Under the pieces are notes generated by a model that did no database searches, was not told the origin of the DNA, and was given only the letters and a program-made list of their open reading frames with translations. From NCBI GenBank assembly GCA_016185185.1, contig JACPOD010000108.1, positions 1 through 48,936 of the forward strand: a DNA stretch of 48,936 nt, given 5' to 3'. This DNA comes from Sphingobacteriales bacterium (lineage in GTDB: Bacteria > Bacteroidota > Bacteroidia > Chitinophagales > Chitinophagaceae). Both the position numbers and the translations under genes were made by a program. Position 1 is the stretch's first letter. Each line of letters begins with the position of its first letter. Positions 42,200-48,936 of this stretch are shown here, one piece after another.

Positions 42200-43561
42200 A
42201 TGAATTTAAAGAATGCAAATATTTTAGTGGTTGATGATGATCCGGATGTTTTGACAGCCGTTCGTCTTTTATTAAAAACAGAAGCCAAAGAGGTTGTTAC
42301 AGAAAAAAATCCGGAGAACCTTCGCTGGTTAATGGGTCAAAAAAAATTTGACCTGCTTTTACTCGACATGAATTTTAACAGCAGTATCAATACAGGTAAT
42401 GAAGGTTTGTTCTGGTTACGTAAAGTAAAAGAACTCGAACCTTCCATTGCAGTAATTATGATCACTGCTTATGGCGATATTGATTTAGCCGTAAAATGTC
42501 TGAAAGAAGGTGCTTCTGATTTTATTGTAAAGCCCTGGCATAACGAAAAGCTGGTAAGTACCATCACCGATTTGATCCGTAAGAAAGAATCCGGAAAAGC
42601 TTCTGCTTCCGTTAAAGCCTCACATGATTCCATCATTGGTAAAACCTTGCTTGGCGAAAGCGAGTTAATGGAAGAGATCTTTTTAAAAATTGAAAAGATT
42701 GCACCGACGGATGCGAATGTGCTGATATTAGGTGAGAACGGAACCGGTAAAGATTTAATAGCACAGGCCATTCATCAAAAATCATTACGGGCCGGTAAAC
42801 CTTTTATTAAAGTGGATGTAGGTGCATTGACCGAATCACTTTTTGAGAGCGAACTGTTTGGCCATAAAAAAGGTGCTTTTACAGATGCAAGGGAAGACAG
42901 AATTGGAAGATTTGAATCAGCTAATGGCGGAACAATCTTTTTAGATGAGATCGGTAACATTACTTTACAGCAGCAGGCTAAATTGCTGAGTGTTTTACAA
43001 AACCGCCAGATCATGCGATTAGGGAGTAATGAGACTGTACCAATTGATATCCGGCTAATATGTGCCACCAATGTTCCTTTTGCTGAGTTAGCAAACGAAT
43101 CTAAATTCCGTAAAGATCTTATCTACCGCATCAACACCGTTGAAATTACTGTGCCCCCCCTGCGTAAACGTACAGAAGATATTGAATTACTTACCCGGCA
43201 TTTTATAAAACAGTACACCGATAAATATATTAAGCCGACTATTCATTTAGATAAAGAAGCGTTGGATAAATTAAAGAGATATCATTTCCCCGGTAATGTA
43301 CGGGAGTTGCAGTACACTATTGAACGTGCCGTGATAATGGTGGAAGGCGATGTGCTCCATGCAAAGGATTTAATTTTTTCTCCAATAGAAAGCCCCATTT
43401 TTGAAAATGATGAGCCAACAGATTTAAAACTGAGCAGCATAGAAAAAAATACTATCTTAAAAGTTATAGAGAAACATAATGGCAATATTACCAAAGCCGC
43501 CAAAGAGCTGGGGCTAACCCGCACGGCTCTTTACAGGAGGCTGAGTAAATATGATATATAA
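42200..43561 (+). CDS. Sigma54-dependent response regulator (NtrC family)
   Basis: 453 residues in three domains. The receiver (1-125) has the acidic pocket D12-D14, the phospho-acceptor D56, T89 and K111. The AAA+ sigma54-interaction domain (about 145-385) has Walker A GENGTGKD (178-185), ESELFGHKKGAFTDA (216-230) and Walker B GTIFLDE (244-250). A Fis-type helix-turn-helix lies at about 413-450 (NGNITKAAKELGLTRTALYRRLSKY). The loop that touches sigma54 reads GAFTDA in place of GAFTGA. When phosphorylated it should oligomerise and activate sigma54 promoters; the three tandem-site modules in the exporter array are the obvious candidate targets. Divergent from the adaptor; the kinase follows after 183 bp. 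Confidence 0.93.
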   Translation: MNLKNANILVVDDDPDVLTAVRLLLKTEAKEVVTEKNPENLRWLMGQKKFDLLLLDMNFNSSINTGNEGLFWLRKVKELEPSIAVIMITAYGDIDLAVKCLKEGASDFIVKPWHNEKLVSTITDLIRKKESGKASASVKASHDSIIGKTLLGESELMEEIFLKIEKIAPTDANVLILGENGTGKDLIAQAIHQKSLRAGKPFIKVDVGALTESLFESELFGHKKGAFTDAREDRIGRFESANGGTIFLDEIGNITLQQQAKLLSVLQNRQIMRLGSNETVPIDIRLICATNVPFAELANESKFRKDLIYRINTVEITVPPLRKRTEDIELLTRHFIKQYTDKYIKPTIHLDKEALDKLKRYHFPGNVRELQYTIERAVIMVEGDVLHAKDLIFSPIESPIFENDEPTDLKLSSIEKNTILKVIEKHNGNITKAAKELGLTRTALYRRLSKYDI

Positions 43562-43590
43562 AAGCCCCCTACCCCCCAAAGGGGGGCTTT
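43560..43590. repeat. GC-rich palindromic element after the response regulator stop
   Basis: AAAAGCCCCCTACCCCCCAA then AGGGGGGCTTTT directly after the TAA. The element is in the same gene-relative orientation as those at minus-strand stop codons. Here the hairpin CCCCCC-AAA-GGGGGG followed by CTTTT looks like a usable terminator. Confidence 0.75.
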
Positions 43591-43702
43591 TGGAGTGGCT
43601 GATAATTTTTACAGCATGCCAAAAATAAAGTGTTGGTTTGCTGAATTATAGAAAAAAGTTGAAATGCTTAATTACAATTGCTAAATAAATTTACAACTGC
43701 CC

Positions 43703-43742
43703 GGCCTCTCTCTCCTTTGGAGAGGGAACGAGGGTGGGGCCG
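43703..43742. repeat. Purine-rich hairpin repeat directly before the histidine kinase gene
   Basis: GGCCTCTCTCTCCTTTGGAG then AGGGAACGAGGGTGGGGC, ending 2-3 bp before the start codon of the kinase. It is the same repeat as 40426-40462 in inverted genomic orientation but the same orientation relative to the downstream gene. It puts GGAGAGGG and GAGGGTGGGG close to the start. Confidence 0.7.
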
Positions 43743-43744
43743 TT

Positions 43745-45082
43745 ATGCTTAAACAATACCAAATATTAATTTTAATCAGGATATCTATTCTTTCCGTTAT
43801 GATTACTACGGGTGCATGGTTATTGGTAAAAGGTTATTATACGTTTATGTTTGCTGCCATTGCTGTGATCATTGGTTTGATTATTGAATTATTTCGTTTT
43901 ATTAGCAAGAATAATGAAGAGCTGGAACAATTTGTTGAATCGATACACTACAGGGATTTTTCCCGTCATTTTGATGTAAAGCATGCGCCGGAACCCGTAA
44001 AAGATCTGCGCAAAGGTTTTAATGAGATCAACAATACGTTCAAATTAATCAGCCGGGAAAGAGAAACACAGTTTTTGTATTTGCAAAAAATACTGGAGCT
44101 GGTGGATACGGGTATCATTTCGTACGATGTAGCCAGTGGAGAAGTTTCGTGGATGAATGAGTCGTTTAAGAAAATGATGGGAATACCATACCTGAAAACT
44201 ATTGAATCTTTAGAAAGAAGAGATGAGCATTTGTATAAAGATATTGTTGCTCTTAAAACGGGTGAGCAAAGAGTAACCAAAGCTACAGGAGATAAAAACA
44301 GTTTTAAAGTATTGATTGCTGCTTCTGCCTTTCAAACAGATGGGAAAATATATAAACTCATAGCTTTTCAAAACGTAAACGAAGCATTGGATGAAAATGA
44401 AGCGGAAGCCTGGAAGAAACTATTAAGTGTAATGACGCATGAGATAATGAATTCCATTGCTCCTATTTCTTCATTGGCAGATACGTTGAAAAACCGGTTA
44501 CAAAAATCAAGCAGTGAAATACAAAACCCGGCTGCGGTGGAAGATTTGGAGCTTGGCATAGAAACCATAAGAAGAAGAAGCGAAGGTTTATTAAAGTTTG
44601 CCGAGACTTACCGTAATCTCAACAAAATAACTAAACCCAATGTAAAACGGGTGTATGTAAGAGATTTGTTTGAAAATCTGCATCGCTTAATGGAACCAAC
44701 CTTCAATGAAAAAAATATTGAACCGGAAATTATTTTAAAAGATCCCGATCTATCACTGGAACTGGACACTAACTTAATTGAGCAGGTATTAATTAACTTA
44801 GTGATAAATGCCATTGAAGCAGTAAAAGAAAAACCGGATGCAAAGATTCAGTTATCTGCTTATATTAATCCCAACAACAGGGTGCTCATAAAAGTAGCCG
44901 ACAACGGTAGTGGAATACCAGATGATGTGCTCGATAAAATTTTTATCCCATTCTTCAGTACCAGAAAAACAGGAAGTGGTATTGGCCTTAGTTTATGTAA
45001 GCAGATTATGATGCTGCATAAAGGAACTATTAATGTGCAGAGTAAGGTTGGAGAAGGAACGGTGTTTACATTGCAGTTTTAA
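43745..45082 (+). CDS. Membrane-bound sensor histidine kinase (NtrB/AtoS-like partner of the regulator)
   Basis: 445 residues. Two helices at the N-terminus (about 7-28 and 33-53) leave almost no periplasmic loop, so sensing is probably within the membrane or cytosol. A PAS-like domain (about 110-215) follows, then the H-box with H232 in SVMTHEIMNSIAPISSL. The ATP-binding domain has the N-box N355 in LVINAIEAV, DNGSGIP (386-392) and GSGIGLSL (410-417). It phosphorylates the response regulator encoded just upstream. The lack of an extracellular domain suggests it reads envelope state or a membrane partner, perhaps the exporter itself, as in flux-sensing BceS-type kinases (analogy, not shown). 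Confidence 0.92.
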   Translation: MLKQYQILILIRISILSVMITTGAWLLVKGYYTFMFAAIAVIIGLIIELFRFISKNNEELEQFVESIHYRDFSRHFDVKHAPEPVKDLRKGFNEINNTFKLISRERETQFLYLQKILELVDTGIISYDVASGEVSWMNESFKKMMGIPYLKTIESLERRDEHLYKDIVALKTGEQRVTKATGDKNSFKVLIAASAFQTDGKIYKLIAFQNVNEALDENEAEAWKKLLSVMTHEIMNSIAPISSLADTLKNRLQKSSSEIQNPAAVEDLELGIETIRRRSEGLLKFAETYRNLNKITKPNVKRVYVRDLFENLHRLMEPTFNEKNIEPEIILKDPDLSLELDTNLIEQVLINLVINAIEAVKEKPDAKIQLSAYINPNNRVLIKVADNGSGIPDDVLDKIFIPFFSTRKTGSGIGLSLCKQIMMLHKGTINVQSKVGEGTVFTLQF

Positions 45083-45090
45083 ATTTTACT

Positions 45091-45344
45091 TTAATTTAAT
45101 CCCTTTGCTTTTATTAGTAGGATAAACTCCGATAATTTAACTTCCAGGTTATTTAGATCATTGATTGTTTGCTTTACCCAGCCCCTTCCAAGCATAATGT
45201 CGTTTTCTTTAAGTTCCTTTTTAAGTTTAAAATTTTTGGCATTTCGTTTTCTTGATACTCAAATTCGATCACAACATCAATAGCATTTCTTTTAGTTTGA
45301 CTTCTGAAAATAACTATTGATGTTAAATTAATTATACCTGACAT
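45091..45344 (-). pseudogene. Frameshifted remnant of a small unknown gene
   Basis: An ATG at 45342-45344 opens a frame coding MSGIINLTSIVIFRSQ...EYQENEMPK. A one-base slip in the AAAAA run after ATGCC, near 45235-45245, then moves the sensible reading to a second frame (KLKKELKENDIMLGRGWVKQTINDLNNLEVKLSEF), which ends at 45091-45093. In the original frame the protein stops early after LCLEGAG. The two halves read as one charged, partly coiled-coil protein of about 84 residues. I do not recognise the family. A sequencing error in the homopolymer would give the same picture. Confidence 0.45.
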
Positions 45345-45362
45345 TACTTCCTGTGTAAATTG

Positions 45363-45671
45363 TCATTTATTTTCTTTAAAAATAAAGTCAGCATTAAAAT
45401 TGTATTTATTAAATAATCTTTTTACTTGTTCGTTTTCAAAAAATCTTCTTTGATTTATAAAAGGTAAATAACCAGAAATAAAAATCAAACCGGTTACAAA
45501 TAGTGTAATAGCTAAGGACAATAACAGATGCAGAAATACTTTGTAAAGCAAGCTTGGATTATCACTAAACTTAACAAAGTAAATAGCTGATAGAAGAACC
45601 AAGAATGCAATGAAACAAAATTTAAAAGAAAGAATTATTTTTTCTTTATTAAGATTATAAAAAAGTCTCAT
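45363..45671 (-). CDS. Small membrane protein of unknown function
   Basis: 102 residues with two clear hydrophobic helices (about 13-34 and 45-70) and a basic, Asn/Phe-rich C-terminal tail (RRFFENEQVKRLFNKYNFNADFIFKENK). No recognisable domain. It lies 18 bp before the frameshifted remnant on the same strand, so the two may once have formed a pair. The local sequence is visibly more AT-rich than the flanking operons, which may mean acquisition from elsewhere or relaxed selection. Confidence 0.55.
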   Translation of the reverse strand: MRLFYNLNKEKIILSFKFCFIAFLVLLSAIYFVKFSDNPSLLYKVFLHLLLSLAITLFVTGLIFISGYLPFINQRRFFENEQVKRLFNKYNFNADFIFKENK

Positions 45672-45740
45672 TATTTACTTGTAAAAGATAAAGACATTAT
45701 TATAGAATTAATTTACTCTATCTTTCTTTAGGAACCGGGT

Positions 45741-46517
45741 TTACCAATCCCCACCAGCACCACCGCCGCCAAAACTACCGCCACCAAATCCACCAAAACC
45801 GCCGCCGCCGGAGCTTCCACCACCGCCCCAGCCGCCTCCGCCACCACTGGGAAACCACCAAATTGGCGGTACATTATTTCTCCATCCTCTCCTGCTCATC
45901 ATTCCACCACCACCCCTGCGGTTATTAATGATTACCAATATTATGATGAATAAGATGACCCAGAAAAGTACCCCTCTACCGGAGCCGCCATCTCCCCTGT
46001 TACGGTAACCTTTAGGGGCTGTATATTCACCTGCCGCTGCTTTAATAATAGCATCGATGGCATTATCAATACCCCGGTAATAATTTCCTGATTTAAGATT
46101 AGGTACTAATTCAGCATCTACTATTTGCTTGCAGATAATATCGGGCAACGCACCTTCCAGCCCATAACCCGGCGCTATAAAAACTTTTCGTTTGCTGCCA
46201 TCTGCACCTGTGGATATTAAAATGATAACACCGTTATTAAAATCTTTATTACCAACGCCCCACTCCCTTCCCAATTTCACGGCATAGTCAACCGGTTCGT
46301 AACCATCAAGCGTACCCACAATCACAACAGCAACCTGATTAGATGTACTGTCATCATAAGCAACTACTTTTCTTTCCAGCTCATCTGCCTGGTCTTTTGA
46401 AAGCAGCCCAACAAAATCATTTACCAGTTTGGGTGGGTTGGGTCGTGCAGGAATGTTCTGCGCCAGCACAAGCACTGATGAGCAAACCAGCAAAATGATG
46501 AATGATATTTTTTTCAT
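45741..46517 (-). CDS. TPM-domain protein with signal peptide and glycine-rich tail (YgcG family)
   Basis: 258 residues from the ATG at 46515-46517, chosen because it starts a signal peptide (MKKISFIILLVCSSVLVLAQN). The upstream open frame overlaps the preceding gene. The TPM domain (about 30-165) includes NQVAVVIVGTLDGYEPVDYA and NNGVIILIS...RKVFIAPGYGLEGALPD. A membrane helix (GVLFWVILFIIILVIIN) and a long Gly/Ser-rich tail ending GGGGAGGDW follow, which is typical of this family. TPM proteins usually occur with LemA and are linked to envelope maintenance; the Arabidopsis homologue is a thylakoid phosphatase. Third gene of a LemA-TPM-TPM operon. Confidence 0.85.
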   Translation of the reverse strand: MKKISFIILLVCSSVLVLAQNIPARPNPPKLVNDFVGLLSKDQADELERKVVAYDDSTSNQVAVVIVGTLDGYEPVDYAVKLGREWGVGNKDFNNGVIILISTGADGSKRKVFIAPGYGLEGALPDIICKQIVDAELVPNLKSGNYYRGIDNAIDAIIKAAAGEYTAPKGYRNRGDGGSGRGVLFWVILFIIILVIINNRRGGGGMMSRRGWRNNVPPIWWFPSGGGGGWGGGGSSGGGGFGGFGGGSFGGGGAGGDW

Positions 46518-46521
46518 GTGC

Positions 46522-46983
46522 TTATTTTCCAAAGATGATATCGTCCGGCAATTCATTACGGTCGTCATCTTCGTAAGGGAAAAACTGGTGAAGGGAATTA
46601 CCGATATCTGTTACCACATCTATAATTCCCTGTGCATAATTTTCTTTATTAAAATGAGATAGTATTTTTTTTACTTCGTTATTCCAGTAATCATCACCCA
46701 ATTTGTTGTGGATACCTTCATCCCCAAATACTGCCAGCTGGCGATCCTTCATAGCAATATATAAAAGCACTCCATTACGGTGTTCTGTTTTTTCCATTTT
46801 CAGTCCATAAAAAATTTCTGCTGCCCGGTTTAAAGGATTTACAAAACGGCACCGGCTTTCCACAAATACCCTCACTTCACCGGTGGTCTTTCTTTCTGCA
46901 TTACGGATAGCTTCTACGATCCTTTCACGATCTTGTGGCGGAAAAAATTCTTTGGGCTTGTTAAAAAATGAAAAAAGATTCAA
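46522..46983 (-). CDS. Short TPM-domain protein
   Basis: 153 residues without a signal peptide. The TPM core is recognisable: REIVEAIRNAERKTTGEVRVFVESRC-type opening (residues 20-45 region), then HRNGVLLYIAMKDRQLAVFGDEGIHNKLGDDYWN and FNKENYAQGIIDVVTDIGNSLHQFFP. It lies between LemA (5 bp upstream) and the longer TPM protein (4 bp downstream), so the three are translationally close and surely one operon. It is the cytosolic companion often seen in Bacteroidota LemA operons. Confidence 0.85.
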   Translation of the reverse strand: MNLFSFFNKPKEFFPPQDRERIVEAIRNAERKTTGEVRVFVESRCRFVNPLNRAAEIFYGLKMEKTEHRNGVLLYIAMKDRQLAVFGDEGIHNKLGDDYWNNEVKKILSHFNKENYAQGIIDVVTDIGNSLHQFFPYEDDDRNELPDDIIFGK

Positions 46984-46988
46984 CGTAA

Positions 46989-47606
46989 TTATTTTTTATT
47001 GGGATCATTACCAAAATCAACTGTTGGTGCTTTATCGGCGCCAGCTTCGGCTTCAAAATATCCCTTGGGATGAAAGTTCATGAACCCTGCATAAATATTA
47101 TTCGGGAACCTTCTTACCAGTGTATTGAAACCCTGTGTAGCCGTATTAAAATCATTACGGGCAACTTTAATGCGGTTCTCGGTTCCCTCTAACTGTGTTT
47201 GCAAATTGCGGAAACCTTCATTTGCTTTAAGGTTAGGGTAATTTTCAACCACTACCATTAAACGGCTTAGGGCACTGCTTAACCCTGCCTGGGCTTCCTG
47301 AAACTTGGCAATCGCTTCGGGTGAAAGATTGTTAGGATCAACTTTTATGTTGTTGAGGTTTTTATAACGGGCTTCGATCGTTTGAATCAATGTTTGCTGT
47401 TCAAAATTTGCTTCCCCTTTTACTGTATTTACCAGGTTAGGGATCAAATCAGCCCTGCGCTGGTATTCACTTTGTACATTTCCCCATTTGCCTTTAATGT
47501 TTTCTTCCTGTGTTACGGCATTGCGCTGAAAGCTTACGGCGCCACAACCGCCAAATAAAACAATTGCTCCAATTACGAGGAGAATTATAAGTGTGCTTCT
47601 GTTCAT
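46989..47606 (-). CDS. LemA family protein
   Basis: 205 residues. One N-terminal membrane segment (LIILLVIGAIVLFGG, with a following Cys that only loosely fits a lipobox) precedes a helical domain. That domain contains the family sequence WGNVQSEYQRRADLIPNLVNTVKG and VVENYPNLKANEGFRNLQTQLEGTENRIKVARNDFN, then FNTLVRRFPNNIYA. LemA proteins have a helical bundle facing out of the membrane; their molecular function is unclear. First gene of the LemA-TPM-TPM operon. Confidence 0.92.
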   Translation of the reverse strand: MNRSTLIILLVIGAIVLFGGCGAVSFQRNAVTQEENIKGKWGNVQSEYQRRADLIPNLVNTVKGEANFEQQTLIQTIEARYKNLNNIKVDPNNLSPEAIAKFQEAQAGLSSALSRLMVVVENYPNLKANEGFRNLQTQLEGTENRIKVARNDFNTATQGFNTLVRRFPNNIYAGFMNFHPKGYFEAEAGADKAPTVDFGNDPNKK

Positions 47607-47657
47607 TGTTGTTTCTTTTAGTTGAATTTAAAGATACATTGTTTATTTAAATGCAAA

Positions 47658-47680
47658 GACCCCTGCGCAAAGCAAGGGCC
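47658..47680 (-). terminator. Terminator after phosphoglycerate kinase
   Basis: On the minus strand GGCCCTTGC, a 5-base loop, then GCAGGGGTC, followed by TTTGCATTT. The stem is 9 bp, including G-T pairs. It lies 27 bp past the pgk stop and before the LemA start. Confidence 0.55.
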
Positions 47681-47706
47681 AATTCATTTAGTCATGACGA
47701 AATTGC

Positions 47707-48906
47707 TTATTCGCTGATCGCTGCAATACCCGGCAGCACTTTTCCTTCAAAATATTCGAGCATAGCACCGCCACCGGTAGAAACATAACTCACTTTGTCA
47801 GTATAACCAAACTGGTTGACAGCGGCAACAGAGTCCCCACCACCTACCAGGGAGAAAGCACCTGCTTGTGTAGCAGCCGCTATGGCAGTGGCAATAGCTT
47901 TCGTTCCATGCTGGAATTTTTCCATTTCAAAAACACCCATCGGGCCATTCCATAAAATGGTTTTGCTGCGTTTGATAACATTGCTGAACTGCTCGCAGGC
48001 GTTGGGACCAATATCCAACCCTAACCAGCCCTCTGGTATATTATTACTTGGCGCCGCAGATGTTTGTGCAGTTGCATCAAATTTATCGGCAATAACTGAA
48101 TCGGAAGGAAGATGGATATTTACACCTTTTGCTTCCGCTTTTGCTATCAGGTCTAGCGCCGTTTGTAATCGTTCTTCTTCACACAGGGAATTCCCTATAT
48201 GTCCTCCTTCTGCTTTCATAAACGTATAGGCCATTCCTCCGCCTATAATGATATCTGTTGCTCTGTCCAGCAAATTTTCGATAATAAGTATCTTATCACT
48301 CACTTTAGCACCACCGATTATGGCCGTAAATGGTTTTTCGGATTGATGCATTACCTTTTCTGCACTGGCCACTTCTCCTTCCATTAATAAACCGAACATC
48401 TTTTTATCTGCAGCAAAATATTTTGCAATCACTGCCGTAGAGGCGTGTGCACGGTGAGCTGTACCAAAAGCATCGTTCACATATACATCTCCCAGTTTGC
48501 TTAATTTTTCAGCAAATGCTTCGTCGCCTTTTTCTTCTTCTTTGTAAAACCGCAGATTTTCTAATAATAATACTTCGCCTGCCCTTAACATACCGGCGGT
48601 GAGAAAAGCCTGCTCACCAATACAATCATTGGCAAACAATACAGGTGTGCCGCCAAGCAATTCACTTAAATGGCTGACCAGGTGTTTTAAAGATGATTTT
48701 TCTTCAGGACCATCTTTTGGCCGGCCCAGGTGACTCATTAAAATAACAGATCCGCCATCCTTTAAAATTTTTTTGATAGTGGGAACGGCAGCCCTCATCC
48801 TGTTATCGTCGGTAATAGCGAAAGTTTTTTTATCTAACGGAACATTAAAGTCAACACGGATCAGCGCTTTTTGTCCGGCAAAATTGTAAGAAGAAAATTT
48901 ACTCAT
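47707..48906 (-). CDS. pgk: Phosphoglycerate kinase
   Basis: 399 residues, complete, starting at the ATG 48904-48906. It has the N-domain signature [12 protein letters not shown] (14-25), the substrate-site loops [16 protein letters not shown] and [41 protein letters not shown], and the C-domain nucleotide site [15 protein letters not shown]...[11 protein letters not shown]. It ends [22 protein letters not shown]. It transfers phosphate between 1,3-bisphosphoglycerate and ADP in glycolysis. It is a single gene with its own terminator. Confidence 0.98.
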   Translation of the reverse strand: MSKFSSYNFAGQKALIRVDFNVPLDKKTFAITDDNRMRAAVPTIKKILKDGGSVILMSHLGRPKDGPEEKSSLKHLVSHLSELLGGTPVLFANDCIGEQAFLTAGMLRAGEVLLLENLRFYKEEEKGDEAFAEKLSKLGDVYVNDAFGTAHRAHASTAVIAKYFAADKKMFGLLMEGEVASAEKVMHQSEKPFTAIIGGAKVSDKILIIENLLDRATDIIIGGGMAYTFMKAEGGHIGNSLCEEERLQTALDLIAKAEAKGVNIHLPSDSVIADKFDATAQTSAAPSNNIPEGWLGLDIGPNACEQFSNVIKRSKTILWNGPMGVFEMEKFQHGTKAIATAIAAATQAGAFSLVGGGDSVAAVNQFGYTDKVSYVSTGGGAMLEYFEGKVLPGIAAISE

Positions 48907-48936
48907 AGCTGAAAATTTTAAGTGTGGTCAAAGATA

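Noticed and set aside
43966..44814. Several antisense open frames across the kinase and regulator genes, and similar ones across the permeases
   Set aside because: They mirror codon structure of the real genes, are Ser/Leu/Phe/Ile-rich and lack start signals or domains.
45741..45880. Glycine codon repeats at the end of the TPM gene as a tandem-repeat or CRISPR-like array
   Set aside because: They are irregular GGN codons encoding the Gly-rich tail typical of this protein family, with no spacers.

Overview
The window looks like a chromosomal piece of a Bacteroidota bacterium, most likely of the Chitinophagaceae type. The reasons are moderate-to-low GC, a TAnnTTTG-type promoter element, mostly weak ribosome binding sites, many dispersed short intergenic repeats, and an array of long two-FtsX-domain ABC permeases of the kind common in this phylum. 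This placement is inferred from style and protein families, not from a marker gene. No rRNA, tRNA, CRISPR array or complete insertion sequence was seen.

Region 1 (1-9908) is a reductive pyrimidine catabolism cluster on the minus strand: methylmalonate/malonate-semialdehyde dehydrogenase, an ORF6N-domain protein, a class III aminotransferase, an NCS1 transporter, dihydropyrimidinase, a TMEM175-like channel, beta-ureidopropionase and PreT, which runs off the left edge. A Lrp/AsnC regulator is divergent from it. Together these would import uracil or thymine and convert them through beta-alanine or beta-aminoisobutyrate to acyl-CoA. Region 2 (9955-12320) holds single plus-strand genes: a LOG-family protein, a Tat-exported VOC protein and Hsp20.

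Region 3 (12461-45082) is the most unusual part. Read in the direction of transcription (minus strand) it is: HlyD/MacA-type adaptor, a small secreted peptide, an ABC ATPase, ten consecutive MacB/FtsX-type permeases, a second ABC ATPase and a TolC-type outer membrane protein. A sigma54-type response regulator and its histidine kinase are divergent at the head. I find the same regulatory module three times: before the adaptor, before the permease starting at 24671 and before the permease starting at 17124. Each has two tandem copies of an 18-bp site (GTGTNCG-N4-CGKACAS) 21-22 bp apart, followed 49-50 bp later by a TTGGCAYG-type -24 element. This suggests that the adjacent response regulator drives the array as three transcription units. 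Two neighbouring permeases (34768-37041 and 37170-39344) have lost their C-terminal membrane helices, and both are fused to the same perfect 141-bp direct repeat, so one permease gene lies between two repeat copies like a cassette.

Region 4 (45091-48906) contains a degraded small gene, a small membrane protein, a TPM/TPM/LemA operon and phosphoglycerate kinase.

Across the window a short GC-rich palindromic element (about ten copies) abuts stop or start codons, always with its AGCCCCC end towards the coding region. In two cases it has become part of a protein N-terminus.
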